DNA from: LZORAL124-50-18 sp051208045
Lineage (GTDB): Bacteria > Pseudomonadota > Gammaproteobacteria > Pseudomonadales > Oleiphilaceae
Assembly: GCA_051208045.1 (NCBI GenBank)
Contig: JBPJFY010000027.1
Location: 1-23,228, forward strand
Length of the DNA: 23,228 nt
Direction: 5' to 3'
The position numbers were made by a program, and so were the translations under genes. The notes below the pieces were generated by a model. It did no database searches and was not told where the DNA came from. It saw only the letters and a list, made by a program, of their open reading frames with translations. Shown in pieces: positions 1 through 8,150 of this stretch; within the stretch, counting starts at the first letter, position 1; every line of letters begins with the position of its first letter.

Positions 1-123
1 TGCTCGTTGAGGGACGTAAAATGCGTATCAAGAGGCTGAGAAGGCTAGCAACCTGCTTTTTCCGTTCAATTACAGTCGGGAGACGCACTGTGCAGTAATC
101 GTGCGCTTAAGTCCGACAGGCTC
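1..123 (+). mobile_element. Right-end remnant of an insertion sequence, IS1182-like terminus
   Basis: Bases 109-123 (AAGTCCGACAGGCTC) are the exact reverse complement of 23107-23121, the start of an element whose transposase opens at 23193. Sequence inside the two termini differs, so this is most simply the opposite end of the same kind of IS, placed in the same orientation. An open frame enters from the left edge and stops at 96-98, but its 31 residues do not resemble a transposase C-terminus I recognise, so I do not call it. Bases 124-127 are CTAG, the same tetramer that abuts the right-hand IS. Confidence 0.7.
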
Positions 124-466
124 CTAGAGCTCTTTGAATCTCCTCAACATTTATTCCCGCTGAATGATGAGGAGCAATGAGTTTTTCTTTTGGGACGCCG
201 AAGTCTAGTAACTGATCAATAATCTCACTAAAAAAAATCGAAGAAAAAATGATAAAATCGAACGTTTTATTTTGCACAATGGAAGGCGAAAAGATGGGCA
301 AGCCCTGACAATAGATCCCAATTTTGTCGGCATCATTGTCAAGAAAACCAAGTACCTCATACTCATCACCAAGCGTCGACAATACCTTTTTTGCAAGCCC
401 CCCAGCACCGAATAAATAGACCTGATACTTGATCTACGCCTCAACCCAATAAAGAACATCTATCAT
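107..466 (-). pseudogene. Broken Rossmann-like sugar-enzyme-associated protein, truncated by the left IS
   Basis: The frame encodes a Rossmann-type start (YLFGAGGLAKKVL) followed by EVLGFLDNDADKIG and FGVPKEKLI. This pattern is typical of the small nucleotide-binding domain attached to FkbM-like methyltransferases, sugar acetyltransferases and nucleotide-sugar enzymes. Two lesions are visible. First, a TAG at 434-436 splits the frame between MIDVLYWVEA (ATG at 466) and IKYQVYLFGAGG. No usable start lies between that stop and the glycine motif, and CAG to TAG would explain it. Second, the last residues (LGACRT, stop 107-109) come from the IS terminal repeat, so the original C-terminus and any catalytic domain are gone. 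It lies last in the Pse operon, about 180 bp after the GT4 gene, so it was probably a glycan-tailoring enzyme. The exact function cannot be told from what remains. Confidence 0.7.
109..123. repeat. IS terminal inverted repeat, left copy
   Basis: This 15-bp sequence is a perfect inverted match to 23107-23121. It is the outer boundary of the left IS and supplies the last codons of the gene it interrupted. Confidence 0.85.
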
Positions 467-646
467 ACTGTAAAAAATTGAATGCACCGCTAAATAGCGA
501 TGTTGATTTGGAATTAACATTGTTATCACTCGCATGAACCTAAACGCATTAACGATAACAGTTAGAATCTCTATATGCAGATTTAGTGTCCTTGCATTTG
601 TCGCAGTTTTGCCCAACAGAAGAGACTAGTTGATCAATACCTGTGG

Positions 647-1792
647 TCAAGATAAACGACCATACAATTGCTCATAGGCATCATACATACCCGTTGAGTC
701 ATAATGCTGTTCATAGGTTGTATGAGCCGCCGACACAACAGCATTTACCACCTGCGCGTCGAGGCACAAAAACGCACCCAGGCAACCACTTAGCGCATTA
801 ATCTCATTATGGGTAAACAACCAGCCGGTCACGGCATTCGTAACGACCTCCCGATGCTCCGGTATATCACTCAGTATCACCGGCACGCTTTCACGCATGG
901 CTTCCAGTACCGCCAACGGCAACCCCTCGCTGTGTGACGTGGAGACTAGCGCATCGAATTCAGAAAGCACTTCGCCTGCACGATCGACACACCCCATAAA
1001 ATAAACAGCAGAATGTATCGCCGGGTCATTCTCAACCACCTCGATGAGCGATTTCGCATAGCTATTGTCGCACTCCCCGATCAGCACACAGCCCACATTC
1101 ACTCCTTTTTGACGCAGTTGACGAACCGCCGCCACCAAATCCGACTGGGCTTTGCGCTCGCACAAGGTACCCACGCACGCAATTACGCAATCGTGCGACG
1201 ATTTTATCTGCTTGATTTTTGCCACCACCGGATTTGAAGACTCGATACACGCTGTTGCTGAGCAAATACCGTTGGGTATCACGCTCAACAGATGCTCGGG
1301 CACGCCAAGGTCAATCAGTTGACAGCGACCGACGGAGGAGACGGCCACCACCGCATCCAGTGACGAGAGAATTTTGACGTCAAAAGCACTTTGCTCGGCT
1401 GTTTTGTTCAGTCCCCAGCCGTGCACGGTCTGCACAATCGGAAAGTCTGCTTTCAGCATCCCTCGGGCAATCTGTGCGGCGAAGGCCGGCACCGCCGCGT
1501 GACTGTGCACAATGCAATGGGGCACGGGTTCGAGTATCTGTTTCAGCAACAAGGCGGCGTCCAGAATTCCGGCCATATCGCGCTTGAACCAATTGTCCAC
1601 AGAATACAACGTGGCGCGCGAAGCAATGGACGCCTTGTATTCCGCATAACTCTGATATCCTTCATACTCGGTCTGATTGATCACACAGGCCACCTCATGA
1701 CCCGCATCCGCCTGCAAAGTGATCAGGTCGCTTATGATCCGGCCTGCGCCACCCTGAAGGTAGGTGCTGAGATGAACAATGGTTTTTTTCAT
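647..1792 (-). CDS. Glycosyltransferase family 4 protein
   Basis: This 381-aa protein has the two-domain GT-B layout of family GT4. The N-terminal half has a glycine-rich acceptor-side loop (LQGGAGRI, residues 12-19). The C-terminal half has PNG at 173-175 and the retaining EX7E motif (E289 and E297 in SEGLPLAVLEAM), the nucleotide-sugar binding signature. No signal peptide or membrane segment is seen, so it should be cytoplasmic or membrane-peripheral. It begins 28 bp after the ATP-grasp gene and lies in the Pse operon, so it likely extends or decorates the flagellin glycan or a lipid-linked intermediate. Donor and acceptor cannot be read from sequence. The ATG at 1792 opens directly into the conserved KKTIVHLSTYLQGG; its ribosome binding site is weak. 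Confidence 0.85.
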   Translation of the reverse strand: MKKTIVHLSTYLQGGAGRIISDLITLQADAGHEVACVINQTEYEGYQSYAEYKASIASRATLYSVDNWFKRDMAGILDAALLLKQILEPVPHCIVHSHAAVPAFAAQIARGMLKADFPIVQTVHGWGLNKTAEQSAFDVKILSSLDAVVAVSSVGRCQLIDLGVPEHLLSVIPNGICSATACIESSNPVVAKIKQIKSSHDCVIACVGTLCERKAQSDLVAAVRQLRQKGVNVGCVLIGECDNSYAKSLIEVVENDPAIHSAVYFMGCVDRAGEVLSEFDALVSTSHSEGLPLAVLEAMRESVPVILSDIPEHREVVTNAVTGWLFTHNEINALSGCLGAFLCLDAQVVNAVVSAAHTTYEQHYDSTGMYDAYEQLYGRLS

Positions 1793-1819
1793 AATTGAGC
1801 TGATTGCTTCATGCCGATA

Positions 1820-3100
1820 TTAAACCCACTCAAGCACATCGACCGCCTTGTTATCGATGTAAAAGTCGGCATACGGTTTTCCCATCACCAACGCGTGGTA
1901 TTGCACACTCCAGGCCGCCAGCTGGCTTTCCACCAATGGGCGCCAATCGCGACCGCTGGCAGCCCCCCGCGCGGTGTGGATCAGGATACGGTGCCCCTGA
2001 TGATAGAGCCGATTCACTTTATCAATGGTCAGCGCAATAGGTTGAGCCTCTTCATAAGGACAGCTCTCGGTACACAAGGTACCATCGAGATCAACGCAAT
2101 AGGTTTTCTGCTCGCGGGGTTGCGTTAATTCATTACGGATAAAAACATCCTTTTGAACGCGTACCATTTGAAGATCGGTATCCAGCTGTGTGACATCATG
2201 CTCAATGGCTTTCTCCATCAGCTCCCTGATCACATAACGTGGTGTATCAGCGCCCGCCTCAACGCTTAAGGTAAAGCCTCCGCCAAATCGTGGATTCACT
2301 TCGGAGACAATCACGATATCATCAACTTTGAACAATTGAATTGTGGATTGCCCGGTGAGCTGAAGCTGCTCAACCAGCCGGGTCGCCACGGCGATAAGCG
2401 CATTGTCCATGTGAATTTTTGCCTCTACCGACTCCCCACTCAAGGTTTGCACCCGTTCACGCGGGACTATGCTCACCGGTGTGCCGGCCATGTTCACGAA
2501 ACAGTCAACAGTATACTCGACGCCATCAACATAGGATTGTACGAGGTAGTCAGATGAAAGCGCTTCCGGCAGTGTCGCGCAGAACGCGTCCCATTCCTGG
2601 ACGCTGTTGAGAATCTGTGCCCCCTGACTGCCCGATCCAACACACGGTTTAACGAACACGGGAAACTGCGAGGGCCGTGCCGTCGCAACAGAGTCACACC
2701 CTGCCGTCTGATAACCATTTTCAGCACACCAGTGATAAAAATCCCTTTTATTCAGGCACAGGGCAACCGTGCTTTTACCCGGCACCAGCACATGGCATTG
2801 GAAGTCATTCCACAACGTTTCTTTCAGCTCGGACAACTGTCGTAAATCCCCATCCCGCGAGGGCACAATACAACGGATCGCATACTGTTTGACCGCAGCG
2901 AGCAGCCATTGGCAAAACGCATCCCCCTTGTCGACCGACGGACTGATCAGGAGCCCATCCGCAAAGTGACGGGCACGACTGCCGGATGAACAGTCAGACA
3001 AGTAGAGCTTCCCGCCGCCCTCATGAGTCAACGCTCGCCTGAAGTAACGTACCAGGTTGGTTTTATGGCCGGCGCTGGTGATCAGAATATTCAACGACAT
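1820..3100 (-). CDS. ATP-grasp ligase fused to a C-terminal HAD-type phosphatase domain
   Basis: The 426-aa product has two enzymatic parts. Residues about 1-325 are a carbamoyl-phosphate-synthase-like ATP-grasp protein: a pre-ATP-grasp domain (MSLNILITSAG), FPVFVKPCVGSGSQGA at 146-161 (ATP-binding Lys and glycine loop), and SEVNPRFGGGF at 266-276 with the metal-binding Glu and Asn. Residues about 333-426 are a HAD-like domain: DLDGTLC (337-343, nucleophile Asp), HTARG (375-379), and GKPYADFYIDNKA (407-419, motif III/IV). ATP-grasp enzymes join a carboxylate to an amine or thiol via an acyl-phosphate, so an acylation or aminoacylation of an amino sugar is a reasonable guess, with the HAD part as a sugar-phosphate or nucleotide phosphatase. 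Substrates are unknown. It sits between pseC and the GT4 gene. Domain calls are firm; role is inferred. Confidence 0.85.
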   Translation of the reverse strand: MSLNILITSAGHKTNLVRYFRRALTHEGGGKLYLSDCSSGSRARHFADGLLISPSVDKGDAFCQWLLAAVKQYAIRCIVPSRDGDLRQLSELKETLWNDFQCHVLVPGKSTVALCLNKRDFYHWCAENGYQTAGCDSVATARPSQFPVFVKPCVGSGSQGAQILNSVQEWDAFCATLPEALSSDYLVQSYVDGVEYTVDCFVNMAGTPVSIVPRERVQTLSGESVEAKIHMDNALIAVATRLVEQLQLTGQSTIQLFKVDDIVIVSEVNPRFGGGFTLSVEAGADTPRYVIRELMEKAIEHDVTQLDTDLQMVRVQKDVFIRNELTQPREQKTYCVDLDGTLCTESCPYEEAQPIALTIDKVNRLYHQGHRILIHTARGAASGRDWRPLVESQLAAWSVQYHALVMGKPYADFYIDNKAVDVLEWV

Positions 3101-3115
3101 CGTTCCAACATTTTT

Positions 3116-4261
3116 TCACACACTCTCACGAATGATCTGGACCACATCATGCACCACCTGCTCGGGCATACCACGGTACAAAGGCAAGGATAATGATCGG
3201 TCCGCGTAGGTACCTGCGCCGGGAAAGTCGTTTGAAGAAAATCCCTGAGCTCGATAATAAGGCTGATCTGGAATGGGGAGATAATGCACATTCACGCCAT
3301 ACCCAGCGGCGCGAAGCGCTTGATAGGCGACCCGCCGCTTTTCAGAGCTCTCAAACTGAACCACATACAGGTGCCAGGAAGACCGATCAGGGCTCAGTTG
3401 GCGAAGTGGTTGAACCGGTAGCTCCGCCACCAGTTCACGATAGACTAGCGATAGCTGACCCCGGGCTTCTGCCCCGGCATCAATCGACTTCATCTGGGAC
3501 AGCCCCAACGCCGCGTGGATGTCACTCAGGCGGTAGTTGTACCCCAGCGATTGTTGCTCGTAATACCAGCCATCCGCGCAGGGCGTGTTAAACTGTTCCG
3601 GGTCCCGTTGTATACCATGGGATATAAACAACCGAGCCCGACGGGCAAGTGCTTCCGAGTTGGTCACCAAAACACCACCTTCACCGGAAGTGATGGGTTT
3701 CACCGGATGAAAACTGAAGACCGCACAGTCGCTGAACGGGCAAGCGCCTACGGGCTGCCCCTGATACCACGATCCGAGCGCATGACTGGCATCCTCCATC
3801 ACGGCAATCCCTTCTGAGGCACATCGCGTATAGATGGCTTCCATCAAACAGCTTTGCCCGGCCAGATGCACCGTGATCAGCAACTTGGGGAGCCTGTTTT
3901 TCGTTTTGGCTTCCTGGATCTTTTGGTCGAGGTGGTCGAGGCACAGCAGCCCAGTCGTCGGGTCCACATCCACAAAGTCCACACTGGCACCGCAGAACCG
4001 GGCACAGTTTGCAGTGGCCACAAAACTGATGGCGGGCACCCAAACGAGGTCATCGGCGGTAACGCCCAGAGCCGCACACCCCGCATGCAGGGCAGCCGTT
4101 GCATTGCAGGCGGCTACGGCCTCGCGAACCGTACAATACGCTGCGAGTGCGCTTTCAAAACGGTTAACGACGGGTCCCTGTGTCAGATAGCCACTTCGTA
4201 ACACCTCCACCACGGCAGCGATGTCTTCCTCAGATACCGATTGCCGGCTGTAGGGAATCAT
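3116..4261 (-). CDS. pseC: UDP-4-amino-4,6-dideoxy-N-acetyl-beta-L-altrosamine transaminase PseC
   Basis: This PLP-dependent aminotransferase of the DegT/DnrJ/EryC1 fold is 381 aa, the usual PseC size. It transfers an amino group from glutamate to C4 of the 4-keto sugar made by PseB, the second Pse step. Visible signatures are YLTQGP near residue 30, the MEDASHALGS stretch (D157 and H160), and the PLP lysine K188 in SFHPVKPITSGEGG. Its ATG overlaps the pseB stop by four bases (ATGA at 4258-4261), so the two are translationally coupled, as their consecutive reactions suggest. DegT-family relatives (PglE-, ArnB-type) share these motifs. The assignment to Pse rests on the adjacent pseB, pseG and pseI. 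Confidence 0.92.
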   Translation of the reverse strand: MIPYSRQSVSEEDIAAVVEVLRSGYLTQGPVVNRFESALAAYCTVREAVAACNATAALHAGCAALGVTADDLVWVPAISFVATANCARFCGASVDFVDVDPTTGLLCLDHLDQKIQEAKTKNRLPKLLITVHLAGQSCLMEAIYTRCASEGIAVMEDASHALGSWYQGQPVGACPFSDCAVFSFHPVKPITSGEGGVLVTNSEALARRARLFISHGIQRDPEQFNTPCADGWYYEQQSLGYNYRLSDIHAALGLSQMKSIDAGAEARGQLSLVYRELVAELPVQPLRQLSPDRSSWHLYVVQFESSEKRRVAYQALRAAGYGVNVHYLPIPDQPYYRAQGFSSNDFPGAGTYADRSLSLPLYRGMPEQVVHDVVQIIRESV

Positions 4262-5259
4262 TTTTTTGCTTCCTGCAATAACCGTCGAATGCCCTCATGG
4301 TCGAGAAAAACCGGATTATCCGACGAACAATACGTGAAACCCAACGGCACCCCGCGTCCTCGCTCATCCGCACCATTGTGCCGGTAGTCCACATCGATAT
4401 CCGAAAACTTGATGGAAGGTGTGATCACGTAGTGATCGTCAAATTCCAGTGTCCGGCTCGACTCATCCGCAGGCACCATTTGTTCATGCAGTTTTTCACT
4501 GGGCCGAATACCCACGATTGATTGCTTGAGTTGTGGTGCCATCGCCGTCGCCAGATCGGTGATACGAATGGACGGAATCTTGGGCACAAAAGTTTCTCCG
4601 CCATACATGCGCATGAAGCACTTCAACACAAAATCGACGCCTTGTTGCAGCGTAATCCAGAATCGAGTCATGGATGCGTCGGTGATCGGCAATTCGGTGC
4701 AACCGGCATTGATCATACTTTCGAACAGGGGCACGACCGAGCCTCTGGAGGCGACAACGTTTCCGTATCTGACGACAGAAAACCGCGGCTCTTTATCGCC
4801 CACGATGTTGTTTGCTGCTACGAATAATTTATCGGAACACAGCTTAGTGGCACCATACAGGTTAATCGGATTGGTCGCTTTATCGGTCGACAGTGCGATC
4901 ACCTTTTTCACCTTGTTGATGATGGCTGCATGAATCACATTTTCAGCGCCGTTGATGTTCGTGCGAATACATTCCGTGGGGTTGTATTCGGCGGCCGGCA
5001 CTTGTTTTAATGCCGCCGCATGGATGATGTAATCCACACCATTACAGGCTTGCACCAATCGTCGACGATCGCGCACGTCACCAATAAAGTAGCGCATCTC
5101 CTTGCCATCAAACTGATGCCGCATTTCGTACTGTTTCAGTTCGTCCCGGGAAAAGATGATGATTTTCCTGGGAGAATACTTCTCCAGCAGCGTTTTGGTG
5201 TAACACTGGCCAAATGAGCCGGTGCCACCGGTAATCAGCACTGAACGACCATTAAACAT
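4258..5259 (-). CDS. pseB: UDP-N-acetylglucosamine 4,6-dehydratase (5-inverting) PseB
   Basis: PseB is an SDR-fold enzyme that starts pseudaminic acid synthesis by converting UDP-GlcNAc to the 5-epimerised 4-keto-6-deoxy sugar. The 333-aa protein has the NAD(P) loop GGTGSFG at 11-17, the FSRDELKQYEMR stretch characteristic of PseB/FlaA1, and the catalytic residues D126, K127 (STDKATNP) and Y135 with K139 (YGATK). The substitution of D-K for the usual S-T in the triad is the family hallmark. An AAGG ribosome site lies nine bases before the ATG at 5259. It follows pseG by 40 bp and overlaps pseC. It is cytoplasmic. The longer FlaA1/WbpM-type membrane homologues are excluded by length. Confidence 0.95.
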   Translation of the reverse strand: MFNGRSVLITGGTGSFGQCYTKTLLEKYSPRKIIIFSRDELKQYEMRHQFDGKEMRYFIGDVRDRRRLVQACNGVDYIIHAAALKQVPAAEYNPTECIRTNINGAENVIHAAIINKVKKVIALSTDKATNPINLYGATKLCSDKLFVAANNIVGDKEPRFSVVRYGNVVASRGSVVPLFESMINAGCTELPITDASMTRFWITLQQGVDFVLKCFMRMYGGETFVPKIPSIRITDLATAMAPQLKQSIVGIRPSEKLHEQMVPADESSRTLEFDDHYVITPSIKFSDIDVDYRHNGADERGRGVPLGFTYCSSDNPVFLDHEGIRRLLQEAKK

Positions 5260-5299
5260 TGTTTTCGCCTTGTTGTGGGTGCTTGCTCATATTTGTATT

Positions 5300-6358
5300 C
5301 TACGACAGCGTTTTTGCGTCATTCCTTTGGCGAAGTATATCAAGTAACTGCTGAGCAGCAATTTTTGCGCCATTCGCCAATCCCAATCGAAGCGCTGCTC
5401 TTTGCATCTGCTGTAATTGGTCATCGTCATTCCAAAGCCTGCAGGCCGCTTGCAGGGCAGTATCGACGATAACTTCCCGGTCATTCGGATCGTTTCCTCG
5501 CCAGTGCAGACTGCAACCCTGTTGCGCAAAAAACTCACCCAGACGGATCTGATTTTCTGCCACGGAAACCAACAGCCCGGGTGTACCGGTGGCGGCAAGT
5601 TCAAAGGCCGTAGAACCGGCGGCAGAGATAGCCATACGCGCCTCCCCCAGGGCCGCACTCATAGTCTGGCAGTTAATGAGCACCTCGCAATGCGGGAGCA
5701 TGCGTGCCAGGTCGTGCAAGGCATCCACGCTGGCGTAATACGCACCTGCCAGAATCAGAACAGGCACATTCGCCAGAGGGGATTGCAGCACGCCAGCCAG
5801 CAGAGGGTACGTGTATCCCGCAGGGTCACTCCCGCCAAATGAGATTACCAGCTTCTTTCTGTCCGGCATGTCTGTAAGGATTACGCGTTCAAATTCAGGT
5901 CGCAACAGGCAGTACCGCGTGCCCAGCAGCTGGATCGAGGACGACGGAACGAAAGCCGCGTAATCTGAAGCTTGCACCACGGGAGAGGTGTTCAGAACGA
6001 CATCACACACCCCCACGCCTGGATGAATAACATCATCCACGAATACTGCCAGCGCACAGAATCGGTAGAGTCGTTGCAACGCAGGCACGGTGAAATGATA
6101 ACCATCCGCTACCAATATGTCGGGCATCAATTGCGTCAACAGGGCTTCCGTCGCTTGAAGGTTGGTTGGATCAATCACACGTATATCAAATGGACAATCC
6201 TGCCGTTGCGCCAGGGAAGCTCCTGCGGCAGCATTGGTTAAAAACGTGATGGAGCAACCGAGGGCATGGAATCCCTGAGCCAAGGCAACACAACGCATAA
6301 GGTGCCCTACCCCCATATCGGCACTGGCGTCTACGCGAATGGCAACGTTTATCGGCAT
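5300..6358 (-). CDS. pseG: UDP-2,4-diacetamido-2,4,6-trideoxy-beta-L-altropyranose hydrolase PseG
   Basis: PseG removes UDP from the fully acetylated nucleotide sugar to give the free altrose derivative that PseI condenses with PEP. The 352-aa protein opens with IRVDASADMGVGHLMRC, the GxGH motif holding the catalytic His (H19) of this GT-B-like MurG relative. The C-terminal domain has FGGSDPAG and AGSTAFELAATGTP, matching the nucleotide-binding lobe. It lies 11 bp after pseI and 40 bp before pseB. In some bacteria PseG is fused to the PseH acetyltransferase. Here the length shows no such fusion, and no separate pseH is present in the window. Confidence 0.92.
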   Translation of the reverse strand: MPINVAIRVDASADMGVGHLMRCVALAQGFHALGCSITFLTNAAAGASLAQRQDCPFDIRVIDPTNLQATEALLTQLMPDILVADGYHFTVPALQRLYRFCALAVFVDDVIHPGVGVCDVVLNTSPVVQASDYAAFVPSSSIQLLGTRYCLLRPEFERVILTDMPDRKKLVISFGGSDPAGYTYPLLAGVLQSPLANVPVLILAGAYYASVDALHDLARMLPHCEVLINCQTMSAALGEARMAISAAGSTAFELAATGTPGLLVSVAENQIRLGEFFAQQGCSLHWRGNDPNDREVIVDTALQAACRLWNDDDQLQQMQRAALRLGLANGAKIAAQQLLDILRQRNDAKTLS

Positions 6359-6369
6359 CAGGACACGGC

Positions 6370-7425
6370 TTATGTCAGCGCATCCCAGCGGATGGGATCG
6401 CCCCGCCGGATGAATGTTGCGGCGGTAGCGCCCACGACCTGATCAATGTGCTTCGGCGCAAGCCCGTACCCCGGTCGTATAATCGCCAAATCGTCTCGTG
6501 AAATGACACTGCCCGGCGGAATATCAGCCCGGGCATAAATGGAGCGGCGGAATACTTTTTCCGCATTTTCTGCTGGTGACCCGCCATAATGTACCTCTCC
6601 CACGGCTTGAGATGCCCGTGTGATTTCCGTGACCAACAGTTTCAACTCCGGTGGTTCCAGAGAAAAATCCGCATCCACGCCGCCCGCCTTGCGATCCAGG
6701 GTGAAATGCTTCTCCACGAGACAGGGTTCCCAGGCCACCGAGGCAAGCGGCACACCAATCCCCTGGGTGTGGTCAGACAGCCCAACGGGGCATTGGAATC
6801 GCTCCTTCATGTCTTCGATGGTTTTAAGATGACAATCCGAAGGCGCGGCGGGGTAAGCGCTGGTGCACTTCAACAGGACCAGTTCTTTTACTCCCGCACG
6901 TCGGGCAGCATCCACGGCCTCCGAGATTTCTTCGATGGTGGCCATTCCGGTGGACATGATCAAGGGCTTGCCGGTGTTCGCCGCGCGAGTAATGAGGGGA
7001 ATATCCACCAGTTCAAATGACGCGATTTTGTAAAAGGGACAATTCAGGCTTTCCAGAAACGAAACGGCCGTTTCGTCAAAGGGTGAGCTGAACGCGACCA
7101 GCCCCAGGGAATGCGCATACTGAAATAATTCGTCGTGCCACTCCCATGGGGTAAACGCTTTGCTGTACAGATCGTAAAGAGATTGTCCTTTCCAGAGACT
7201 GGCCGCGTCTTCTATCCGAAACTCGGATGAATTGAGCGGCAACGTCATGGTATCCGGTGTATAGGTCTGCAATTTAATCGCGTCCGCACCCGCCTCTGCC
7301 GCTGCCGCCACCATAGCCTTCGCCACGCCCAGGTTTTGACCATGGTTACCGGACAACTCTGCCACAATGATGGGGCGACCCAATGCAGACCGCCACTCCA
7401 AAATACTCATACCGGGGCTGTACAT
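6370..7425 (-). CDS. pseI: Pseudaminic acid synthase PseI
   Basis: PseI (NeuB family) condenses 2,4-diacetamido-2,4,6-trideoxy-L-altrose with phosphoenolpyruvate to form pseudaminic acid. Clear marks are PIIVAELSGNHGQNL at the N-terminus, GADAIKLQTYTPDTMT, the phosphate-binding LSDHT region, and a C-terminal SAF (antifreeze-like) domain starting around RRSIYARADIPPGSV. The frame is open further upstream to 7539, but that extension lies inside pseF and is not NeuB-like. I place the start at the ATG at 7425 (351 aa): it is one base after the pseF stop (TGACATG) and has AGGA a few bases upstream. A second ATG at 7410 is possible. NeuB, legionaminic acid LegI and PseI share the fold. The PseI choice follows from the surrounding pse genes. 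Confidence 0.93.
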   Translation of the reverse strand: MYSPGMSILEWRSALGRPIIVAELSGNHGQNLGVAKAMVAAAAEAGADAIKLQTYTPDTMTLPLNSSEFRIEDAASLWKGQSLYDLYSKAFTPWEWHDELFQYAHSLGLVAFSSPFDETAVSFLESLNCPFYKIASFELVDIPLITRAANTGKPLIMSTGMATIEEISEAVDAARRAGVKELVLLKCTSAYPAAPSDCHLKTIEDMKERFQCPVGLSDHTQGIGVPLASVAWEPCLVEKHFTLDRKAGGVDADFSLEPPELKLLVTEITRASQAVGEVHYGGSPAENAEKVFRRSIYARADIPPGSVISRDDLAIIRPGYGLAPKHIDQVVGATAATFIRRGDPIRWDALT

Positions 7426-7426
7426 G

Positions 7427-8119
7427 TCATTTCCTATTAAGCAACTGATACATTTTTTCTGCGAATTGCCAATCAGCGGGGGTGTCAATGTCGATTGCCC
7501 GCTCACGGGGAAGAAAGTACGGCAACGATTTGTCACCAAACATGGGCCGCCCTTCTATAAAGGCATTCGCCCGCCCCCAGTAAAACTGTCCGGCATCGTG
7601 AAAAGCTCGTGGCAAATCCTGAGATCGTGTACTGGCATGTTCCGGGTGGAGCATCTTCACCCCTCCCCCCTCAGAATCCACCAAACCCCGCTGTATCGGG
7701 TAACCGAACTCGACCACGCCAAAGCAATAATCTGCCGATTGGTGGCCGGTAAACAACGTATGTGCCGCAACAAGATCCTGTGCTTCCAACAATGGGGTCG
7801 TTGCGTAAAGACAGCACACGACATCCAGTGGATGACCCTGATGCTGCAGCCATTGAATCGCGTGCCGGTAGACGTCCATGGTCCCGGTATAATCATCCGA
7901 TAGTTCGGCAGGCCGAAGAAAGGGCACCACTGCACCTTCGCTGAGCGCCACTTCTTTGATCGCCTCATCATCGGTTGAAACGACCACCTGATCAAACAGA
8001 CCGGTGGCCAGTGCACTGGCGATGGGATAGGCAATCAGCGGCTTGCCGCAAAAGGGTTGAATGTTCTTGTGCGGGATTCTTTTGCTGCCGCCTCTCGCTG
8101 GGATAATCGCAACTCTCAC
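7427..8119 (-). CDS. pseF: Pseudaminic acid cytidylyltransferase PseF
   Basis: PseF activates Pse with CTP, giving CMP-Pse, the donor used by the flagellin glycosyltransferase. The N-terminus has the CMP-sugar synthetase signature IIPARGGSKRIPHKNI followed by GKPLIAYPI. VVSTDDEAI and the C-terminal DIDTPADW also fit the family. The longest frame starts at a TTG (8137). I prefer the GTG at 8119, because GAGG lies six bases upstream and the protein then begins VRVAIIPARGG at the usual position (230 aa). It ends one base before pseI. It is cytoplasmic and the last activation step of the pathway. Confidence 0.92.
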   Translation of the reverse strand: MRVAIIPARGGSKRIPHKNIQPFCGKPLIAYPIASALATGLFDQVVVSTDDEAIKEVALSEGAVVPFLRPAELSDDYTGTMDVYRHAIQWLQHQGHPLDVVCCLYATTPLLEAQDLVAAHTLFTGHQSADYCFGVVEFGYPIQRGLVDSEGGGVKMLHPEHASTRSQDLPRAFHDAGQFYWGRANAFIEGRPMFGDKSLPYFLPRERAIDIDTPADWQFAEKMYQLLNRK

Positions 8120-8150
8120 CGGCCACCTCACTGGCAAACACGCTTACGCG

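Noticed and set aside
3..98. Open frame entering from the left edge as the C-terminus of a transposase
   Set aside because: The 31 residues do not match the transposase ends I know, and a frame this short can be chance.
7426..7539. N-terminal extension of PseI up to 7539
   Set aside because: These codons overlap pseF, are unlike NeuB proteins, and a well-placed ribosome site supports the ATG at 7425.
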